From contig OX393551.1 in NCBI GenBank assembly GCA_947650365.1, positions 5,110,001-5,174,000 on the forward strand: a stretch of 64,000 bases of DNA. Direction: 5' to 3'. This DNA is from Chamaelirium japonicum. Taxonomy: Eukaryota; Streptophyta; Magnoliopsida; Liliales; Melanthiaceae. Shown piece after piece: positions 57,008 to 64,000 of this stretch (its first letter is position 1; every line of letters starts with the position of its first letter). A program made the position numbers and the translations under genes. Under the pieces are notes generated by a model. It did not search any database, was not told the origin of the DNA, and was given only the letters and a program-made list of their open reading frames with translations.

Positions 57008-57349
57008 TGTAACATCTGCCCCAAACATACAAGATTTTGTCCGCTTTGCCCGTGCCCGCACGAGAACTTCCCAGGGTGGTCACCCATCCTAGTACTACTC
57101 TCGCCCAAGCACGCTTAACTACGGAGTTCTTACGAATTCCGTAGCGGCGCACGGCTTTAAAACGCGTCTTCTATGTTTGGGAGGGGAAATTATATAAGTA
57201 GCTCATGATCTCCTTCTCTCCAGGCGATGTGGGGCTAACTCATGGCCTTGTACACCTCACCTCACCTCACCTCACCTCATCCATCTTGGCATTCCCGCCT
57301 CAGGAGTCTTGGCTCTTGGCTATTGGCCTATTGGATCTGGGTCGTCATA
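57008..57349 (-). repeat. 3' LTR of the TRIM, carrying the 5S-derived segment
   Basis: It holds the 5S-like region in its first third and CTCACCTCACCTCACC repeats near 57256-57280. The terminal dinucleotide is TA instead of CA, probably a point mutation. Confidence 0.7.
57059..57130 (-). ncRNA. 5S rRNA-derived segment within the TRIM LTR
   Basis: On the minus strand it matches plant 5S rRNA from AGAACTCCG through AGTTAAGCGTGCTTGGGCGA, GAGTAGTACTAGGATGGGTG and the GGGAAGT-CTCGTG end, with a few substitutions. This includes the A box, intermediate element and C box, the internal RNA polymerase III promoter of 5S genes. The first 40 or so bases of 5S are absent or unrecognisable. Cassandra TRIMs are known to carry such transcribed 5S segments in sense with the element, and that is the orientation here. 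Confidence 0.85.
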
Positions 57350-57433
57350 ATCCACCCCCCTTAGGGCTACACGTCCTCGTGTAGGGTTAGACCCCCCCCC
57401 CCCCCATAGCGAGGAGAACCGGCTCTGATACCA
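57350..57433 (-). promoter_or_regulatory. TRIM internal domain: polypurine tract and primer-binding site
   Basis: Minus-strand AAGGGGGGTGGA lies next to the left LTR and TGGTATCAGAGC at 57433-57422. A run of about 14 C sits near 57392-57405. Nothing else fits in this 84-bp stretch. Confidence 0.7.
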
Positions 57434-57435
57434 AG

Positions 57436-58940
57436 TTATCACGCCCCGAATTCTGGACTAAGAAGAGAGGGTCCAAAACTCGAGGGTGATGAACTGCTAC
57501 TCCAACTGAAACTGCCACAGAGCTCCTAACGCTCCGCCCGAGAGAAAGAACCTGGGGGAGAGGAAAAACAACAAAACAACTCCCCCTGAGTATAAAACTC
57601 AGTGGTCCTAAAGAACAAGTCGGAGAATGCGAGAAAGATATAAAGCGGCAATATACTTCTACGTTAAAATAAAGCTACAACATAATTGAGTAACCAACAG
57701 AATAACTACTACTACTACCATAAGTATATACTAAAAGATCTATTCTAATGTGTCCAGTAAATCCATATTATACATTCAAAGTCCTAACCGACAATTCCCT
57801 CATGAGACGTCCCATTCCACTTCATGAGAGAACCCATTTTCCAGGTCGTGCATAGTGATGCAAAGCCCTAGGCTAAAGAGAATAAAAGAAGAAAAGGAAG
57901 GAGGGGGAAACAAGTGTGAACCCCAAGGTTGAGCTAGGCTCCCGACTTGGTGGCGTTACTATTGGGTTCCTTTTTCGCAATAGGGGAACCACTCCGTTCC
58001 TTATGCTCGGGATACAGCCTCAAGACATACTACCCTAGTGGCCAAAAAGGGGGCTTGGTCTTTCACCACGGGGCACTGACACCCAACTTGCTTTCTATGG
58101 GGTCTAAACCCCAGGATTAGGCCACTCCACCTCAGTTTCCCTGCAGGAAACAACCCGTGACCTAACCCCATGATCCTCCCTACTCGTTTCGGTCTGTGCA
58201 CAGCTAGGGGTTCACTTACCTACGATGTGCACGCGGATCTATACCGAGAGCCAGTCGGGCAACTAAGTTGCCACGACGCCAAGACATTCCAGAAGACGAT
58301 ACAAACCTCATAAAATCATATAGATCAAATATTCTCCTAATCGACCAGTCTCTACTCATAGCGTAAACCCCAGATGAGATGCCTCGGGGTACGATCCCGA
58401 CTAAAAAGAACGACTCTCAAACCAAACAGTGCTGAGAAACTCTAGGGTCGCCAAAACACGACGACTAAGACTACCAATGACTTTACTACCATCTCTAAAC
58501 AATTTATATTTAAATAAACGGAATAAAGATAATATTTGCCAACTTGGCAAATCAAAAGATATATTGCCATGATCTTTAACTAAGCATGCAACTATTAAGT
58601 AAAAATTTATTTTTAATTAAAATATTTACATGCAGTACGACTAACCTGTTGGAGCGTGATTATCGACCGTGAGTCGTTCCGCTCCTAGTTTGGGAATAGT
58701 CTGAACAAAACAATGAATTGCATAAGAAATTAAGGCTAAGATGCTTGGATCCAAAATGGAACCGGGTTTGGTTCAGCTTGGATCGGGTTCAGCTCATGAT
58801 CTCCTTCTCTCCAGGCGATGTGGGGCTAACTCATGGCCTTGTACACTTCACCTCACCTCACCTCACCTCATCCATCTTGGCATTCCCGCCTCAAGAGTCT
58901 TGGCTCTTGGCTATTGGCCTATTGGATCTTGGTCGTCACA
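57436..58940 (-). repeat. 5' LTR-equivalent of the TRIM, different from the 3' LTR
   Basis: It starts TTATCACGCCCCGAATTC and ends with the 150 bp shared with the left LTR. The first 1355 bp contain no 5S segment and no gene that I can recognise. The starts of the two LTRs are loosely alike (ATCTGCCCCAAA versus ATCACGCCCCGAA), which suggests two related subfamilies. Confidence 0.55.
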
Positions 58941-58945
58941 GTCAG
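58941..58945. repeat. Target-site duplication GTCAG, right copy
   Basis: Identical to 57003-57007. Confidence 0.85.
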
Positions 58946-60908
58946 ACTCCTCACCATCAGACTCCGTCTCCGCGCTAGACGATCCCTCGGAGCTGGAGCT
59001 TGACGGATCGGATCCGACAGACTCCAAATCAAGAGACTTGTAGACCAGGCCTCCTAAGTCCCCCAGAAGGTTGATGCTCTCCGAGGCTGGCTGACGGGGC
59101 GATCTCGTGAATCTGCCCAATCGATGCGGGCGGCGTGGTGACTTCGGGAGTCAGGGGCATCCCACCCACCACCATCCAAGGCACCCGTGTCTGGAGGGGG
59201 CAGTGGAGCTTTGAGCTGTGGGGCCTTGACCTCCGAGGGAGGAGGCTCATGAGGTGGTATCAGGGGTTGTCCAATTAGAGCAGATGCAGCTGTAGAAGCC
59301 TAGCGAGGGGGCTCTTCTAGGTTTGGCTCTTCAGCATCCGAGCTTAAGTAGTCGGAGACAGATCTCAGCCCCGCCTCTCAGAGGGCGTTCTGCTTCGCCT
59401 CCGCCATCACCCTTGCGAAGGCCTCTCGAGCGAGGCAGACTGGGTCGTCCTGCCTCCCATTCGTGCGCGAACTGTACCCCAGTACCTTGGCGGGCCTCTT
59501 TCTTTTCTTTAATATCTCTATCCCTGGAGACATCACAGCAACCCGAAAGGGCACCAAAGGATCTCCGAGGAATTGACACATCAGAGTCTACGCCATCTCG
59601 GATTTGACCTCCGCAGAGGAGAGCAAGAGGTCGACATAGGGGTCATCAAGCTTAATGAGGGTTAGTTTTCGTCTAGCTACGGGCTCTTCCTGGGTAGAGT
59701 CTTCAGTAGAGACAATGGTCGAAGTGGCGGGAGGAGGAAGAGGAGCTTTCAGTTGACCCATGGTGGGAGGACCTTAAGGAGGAGGAGTGACGAAGCGCTG
59801 CGTGCTTCATTGAGCATCCACAAAGTGTCAGGATCGACGATGCTAATCGGAGAAGCCCACTTCCTCCTGCTAGCTTTCTTCCATGGGTTCCCACGGGGAG
59901 TCTCACCGCCCTGGGTTCCCTTTCCTGCCCCGGGCCAAGGCAGAGCGATGACTTTCTTCTTCCGAGCACCCTCGCCTTCAAATAGATTTGACCCGATCGC
60001 TTGTCCCTCAACTAGAATGCAAAGTCCGGAGCGATGATTCTCTCGGGAGTTCGCCCCACAAGTAGTCCAAGATCGTGGCGTCAAGAGACTTCTCCCTCGA
60101 CGAAGCAATGCACATGATCCCACCGGCCTGATAGCGGGTGATCTCCTGAATGACCGACTTTGACGGCTTCCCCGGATGTGAAGAAACTCCCACATGTCGC
60201 CCCTACCATCCCCCAGCAACCACGAAGGTAAAGTCCTTCCAGAACCTGTCTTTGTTCTTGATGGACGAGAGTAGGATTATTTTGCCTTGTCTCCCAGCCA
60301 GATAATAGATATTGCATCCCACGTCGTGGTAGGTCGCCCCGGTCTTCAACGTTAAATTCTTCAGGAGGTACGAGAGGGTAATCTTCGCGTTGAGGATGGT
60401 CTCCAACTGAGAGAGCCTGTAAAGGACGCCCCATGAATTTCTCGTAAGTTGAGCGGGACACAATCCGGTGAGCTCCAAGAGTTCGCCGACAAGATGGCTG
60501 AGGGGGAGCCTGAGCCCGGACCACAGTAACCCCACTGAGACAGTAGTCCCAGTGGACAGCCTACTCGAGATAGGCATGGGGGTGAGCACAAGATGAGAAG
60601 GGAGGTTGAGCACCTAGCGCAGACTATCGAAGACGGGCTCCGCGGATGCATCTTTGAACCAGACCACCGTCGGCTTGCTCTTTGGTTTGGGAGCTTCATC
60701 TTCTGGGGAGTGTTCAGCTTCACCATGTGCTCATCGAATGGAGGAACCGTCGATACGGGGATAGCCACGATGGCCTCAGTTGTGCACGTCACCACATCAA
60801 CGCCGGTAGAGGAAGAGGTCGCTATGAGAATCAAGGAAAAGTAAAGTGAAGGGCGATCTGGGGGGGAGAGCTCTTTCGTAGAAAAGGTGAGTAAAGACTC
60901 ACCCACCC

Positions 60909-60918
60909 CCTATTTATA
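60909..60918 (-). promoter_or_regulatory. TATA box of the gypsy-type extra gene
   Basis: The minus strand reads GTATAAATAG, followed by GGGGGTGGG. It lies just upstream of the coding region, as does the TATA box of the plus-strand extra ORF at 30.9 kb. Confidence 0.6.
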
Positions 60919-60959
60919 CGGTCATTGTAGACAGGTGAAACGATAGAGGTTTAAATAAC

Positions 60960-61390
60960 AGGCACGTCGCACGAGAAGATGCAGAGGCGACCGACGTGAC
61001 AACTCCCCTTCCCCGATCTTAGGTCGTTACGTGTCTTCACACGTGCATGGGAACTGAGATGATGCCAGTGCCATCATCCATCAGAATCACGGTTGATTTT
61101 TGACCAACCGATGCGTGACGCGTGTCACAATGCCGAATATGGAATTAAAGCCGTATGATGATGTCTGGCTCCTCGGGTCCTAACCCTGCGACACATTAAT
61201 GTGATGTGATGGGCAAAGATACGGATCCTCAAGATTTTCAAAACTGGTGGCGACCTCGTCTACCAGTGACGTCTTATTTAGCTCCTAGACGGGCTGCGGC
61301 CATGTTGGACGCTCGTCCATCCGGGAGGGGGTAATGATGGTGTCCGAGAATTTAGCACCAGCCCGCTATCCTAGTACATGAGATCACCTT
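60960..61390. other. Upstream region of the extra gene, no gene seen
   Basis: Mixed sequence between the promoter and the minisatellites. It shows only short, unconvincing ORFs. Confidence 0.5.
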
Positions 61391-61394
61391 CGAA

Positions 61395-62040
61395 TTGAGA
61401 GGTCATCCCGCCTGCCCTGGATACCTAGTTCACCCGCGATTGGCTCGCTCGCGAAGGAGGATTAGGTCACTTGCCCTCAATATGTGCCCCCGATCAGTGG
61501 CACAGGTCACCTCTGATTGCCTGAGACCAGTTTGTCCGCAAAGGAGGTCGCCTCATGTTCGTAGCTCAAAGAATACTTCAGAAAATTCAATACCTCCAGT
61601 TCGCCGAGCTCTTGCGATTGGCACGATCAGGAGGTCGTCTCATGTCACATGTGATCAGCTCGCTAATGAAAGATGTCGTCTCATGTTCGTAGCTCAAAGA
61701 ACACTTTAAAAAATTCAACACCTCCAGCTCGTCGAGCTCCCTCGATCAGGTCGCTTGCCCTCAGCATTTGCCGCAATCAGCTCGCACAGGATGTCACCCT
61801 GATCGCCCGCGATCAGGTCGCCCGTGAAGGAGGATCAAGTTGCTTGCCCTCGACATGTGCCCCCGATCAGCGACATAGGTCACCCCTGATCGCATGCGAC
61901 CAGCTTGATCACAAAGGAGGTCGCCTTTAGTATGCAGCTTAAAAGAACACTTCAGAAGATTCAGCACCTTCAACTCGCCGAGCTTCCTCGATCAGGTCGC
62001 TCGCCCTTAGCGCGCGCCACAATCAGCTCGCTTGAAAGAG
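61395..62040. repeat. Minisatellite block (GATCAGGTCGCTTGCCCTCA type)
   Basis: Degenerate units contain GATCAGGTCGC, TGCCCTCAGCA and ATCAGCTCGC. One larger unit around AAAGAACACTTCAG with CTCGCCGAGCT recurs at about 61567, 61695 and 61943. Plus-strand ORFs follow the repeat and have no domain. Confidence 0.75.
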
Positions 62041-62299
62041 AAATCACCTATTGCTTACAGGAGTCCCCTACAATGAGGTAGCAACAGACCAACAGATGTC
62101 CTCACCCCCGTGGAACTATGTGGATGTCTGTGAGCCAAGTTCACAGATAGGAGTTGGTCCAGGTCCTCTTCGACTAGGGTCTTCCAGAGCATTCACCTGG
62201 CTCGGACAGAACCGGTACATCCCCCCTGACTACCTCTGACCGCCACTGGCAAGCAACATGACAAGCCCCATCAAGAACCCACGTGGGAGGTCCGAGGAG

Positions 62300-63295
62300 G
62301 TGCGGAAGGTGATGGAATAGACGACGACGTGTCAGCCTCCTATGGTTTGCAAAAAGGTTATAAAGGTACGACCCTAGGCTCCAAAGTACAGGTTCAAAAC
62401 TCTGAAACCTTGGCCATTTCTGATTCTCGATCCCCTCTTTCGAACATTGACTGACTTGAACGTCAAAGGGTATGTGCTCCTCAGGGAGCCAGTCGTTAAC
62501 GTGATTCTTTTGTCTTGAAGGTCGAGCGATCTCCCATTCAAAAAATTTTCCCCGACAACCATCATTTTCTCAACTCTCCTCCAGGATGCTCTGAAGCTCC
62601 AGCCTCCACCCACTCCGGTATGCCTTCCCAGCCTCGGTCCCTCTCTACTCCTCTGTTGTTGTGAGATAGGGTTTGAGGACATCTCATTGTTGGATCCGAC
62701 ACACGGCTGTGATTTTGGCAGATAACTGGCCACAGGGACTCGTGGCGGTATTTGGGAGCCATCTCAATGAGGGGATTACATCTCGGTGTAGGATCTGGGA
62801 GCCATCTCAACGGTGGATCGCGAAGCAAACTGCAAGATGATACAAGATCCGGGAGACATCTTGACAAGGGATCACAAAGCTGCAAGATAACGTAGGATGC
62901 AGGAGACATCTCGACGAGGGATTGCGAAGCAAACTGCAAGATGGCTCAGGATCCGAGAGACATTTAGACGAGGGATCATTGAAACTGAAAAGGTCCGGAA
63001 GTTACTATCTAGGGAAAATTTAGCTAGCTTGGGTGCTCGACCTACAAAACAGAAAAATATGAGAACGATTGGCTCCGTGAGGAGCGCAGACCCTCCAACG
63101 CTCAAGTCAGTGAAGGTTCAAAAGTGGGGAGGTTTAGTAGTGAGAAAATATCTGGGTTTTAGAATTTTGAACCTGTACTTTGGAGCCGAACCTGTATTTT
63201 GGAGCCGGGGATCGTACCTTTATAGACCTTTTGCAGACCGCCAGAGTCCGACACATGGCCGCTCTTTCCCATCTGTTTTACACCTTCACGCACCA
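62300..63295. repeat. Large inverted repeat with two facing TATA boxes
   Basis: The left arm (about 62300-62556) and the right arm (about 62990-63295) are reverse complements at moderate identity. Shared blocks include TATAAAGGTACGA, GGCTCCAAAGTACAGGTTCA and TGACTTGAACGTC/TGACTTGAGCGTT. In each arm the TATAAAG reads towards the centre. The spacer (62557-62989) holds three to four degenerate units of GGGAGACATCTCGACGAGGG and CGAAGCAAACTGCAAGAT. Confidence 0.75.
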
Positions 63296-63599
63296 GCCCA
63301 CATGGGCCCTTAATGGCCCTTGTCTTTTAGCTTGCCAGGTAGTGGCGGTGGCGGTCTAGTCAATGTGGGCATTCTGAAAGGCTCTAGTCTGGGGCATTCT
63401 AAACCGACCTGGGTCGGTGAATGTGGCTCGCAATCGTTCACGTAGTTCCACGGGGGTGGTGGCATCTATCGATATGTTACCACCTTACTGTAGGTGACCC
63501 CCGTGGGCAAGTAGGCAAACTTCTTTGCTGTTACGTGATCGGGCGAGCTCCTGAGCGAGCTCCCAAACGAGCTTTGGGCATTGAATGCTTTGAGGGGTT

Positions 63600-64000
63600 T
63601 CTTAAACTACACCAAGGACGACTACTTTCGCGTGCGAGCCGATCGCATGCGGTCAGGGCGAGCTCCCGGACAAGCTGTGGGTGTTAGCCAGGGGCGACCT
63701 CTTCTGTGTGTGAACCGATTACGTGCGGTCAGGGCGAGCTCCCAGGCGAGCTGTGTCTCGCAGTACCTCATGAATAAGACCTCGAGGAAGGTGCTGCTCT
63801 GTCCAAGGGACGTAGTGATCCGCTACTGCAAGAGAGCGTTAGCCAGGGGTGACCTCTTCCACGTGCGAGCAGATCACGTGCGGTCAGGGCGAACTCGCAG
63901 GCAAGTTATGGGCGTTAGCCAAGAGCGACCTCTTTCGCGTGCGAGTCGATCACGTGTGGTCAGGGCGAGCTCCCGGGTGAGTTATGGTGGATCTCACATC
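63600..64000. repeat. Minisatellite block, about 75-80-bp units, continuing past the window
   Basis: Units contain GCGTTAGCCAGGGGCGACCTCTTCC, GTGCGAGCCGATCACGTGCG and GTCAGGGCGAGCTCCCGG. Four to five copies are visible and the last is cut by the window edge. Confidence 0.8.

Larger units (their letters stand above)
57008..58940 (-). mobile_element. Cassandra-like TRIM retrotransposon with unequal LTRs
   Basis: The insertion is flanked by GTCAG on both sides. The left LTR is 57008-57349 (TGTAACATCT to GTCGTCATA, 342 bp). Next come a polypurine tract and a short internal region (57350-57435) that ends in a tRNA-Met type primer-binding site read on the minus strand at 57422-57433. The right LTR would be 57436-58940 (1505 bp), ending GTCGTCACA. 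The two LTRs share only their last 150 bp (57200-57349 and 58791-58940). Tiny internal region, no coding, and a 5S rRNA-derived segment in the LTR identify the Cassandra TRIM type. Confidence 0.75.
56198..60906 (-). pseudogene. Spliced 'putative gypsy-type transposon' gene (PF04195-like plus coiled coil), interrupted
   Basis: On the minus strand, a promoter TATA at about 60909-60918 precedes coding sequence from about 60900. The segment at 60200-60600 (GLRLPLSHLVGELLELTGLC, then NSWGVLYRL, later KDRFWKDFTFVV) resembles the domain called 'transposase (putative) gypsy type'. A charged middle part follows (59.0-60.2 kb), then a TRIM insertion, then an acidic stretch (56766-57007), a 74-bp intron and a coiled coil (56299-56691). 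In-frame stops (60614, 60201, 60008) and frame changes show decay. In Tat-lineage elements such genes are extra ORFs of unknown role. The 3' end is cut by a Copia LTR. Confidence 0.65.

Overview
The window is repeat-rich nuclear DNA of a flowering plant. It holds plant-type Ty1/copia elements, a Tat/Grande-like Ty3/gypsy fragment, a CACTA transposon, a 5S-bearing Cassandra-like TRIM, a plant L1-type LINE and a P-class pentatricopeptide-repeat (PPR) gene. I see no bacterial or organellar gene organisation. The species, and whether it is a monocot or a eudicot, cannot be told from the sequence alone. Most of the 64 kb is transposon sequence inserted into older transposon sequence. The only clear host gene is the PPR gene, plus a possible last exon of another gene near 3.8 kb.

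Layout. 1-3679: right-hand part of a decayed minus-strand Copia element (pol, gag, PBS, 167-bp 5' LTR). 3792-3891: candidate terminal exon. 3991-15403: a young tandem Copia insertion (LTR-body-LTR-body-LTR) with one GTATA target duplication and two intact 1324-aa gag-pol genes on the minus strand. 15.4-18 kb: low-complexity intergenic DNA. 18.0-20.8 kb: dead LINE with a poly(A) tail. 20.8-24.5 kb: no gene, with microsatellites and a 78-bp duplication. 24.5-27.3 kb: PPR gene, intact for 702 codons, followed by a frameshifted tail. 27.7-32.0 kb: a 582-bp LTR, a polypurine tract, long minisatellites, and an intron-containing ORF running antisense to the element, an arrangement reminiscent of maize Grande.

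32.3-44.1 kb is a Copia LTR fragment split by an 11.1-kb CACTA element (32708-43805, TSD TCG). The CACTA has lost nearly all of its TNP2-type transposase, keeps a broken second transposase gene, and carries about 25 copies of a roughly 180-bp satellite in what appears to be the last intron of that gene. 44245-56197 is an old, decayed minus-strand Copia element with about 1.95-kb LTRs; a 2123-bp solo LTR of a related family sits inside it in the opposite orientation (TSD GGCAG). 56.2-60.9 kb is a spliced 'putative gypsy-type transposon' gene on the minus strand, interrupted at 57008-58940 by a TRIM whose two LTRs do not match (TSD GTCAG). 61-64 kb is minisatellite DNA with a large inverted repeat that places two TATA-type promoters face to face.

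The most interesting signal is in the young Copia pair. No tRNA-type primer-binding site follows the 5' LTR. Instead, the 24-base leader is complementary over 19 positions to a stretch of the LTR about 84 nt upstream in the RNA. This matches the self-priming arrangement known from fission-yeast Tf1. Other strong points are the TRIM with mismatched LTRs, only one carrying the 5S sequence, and the satellite array inside the CACTA element.
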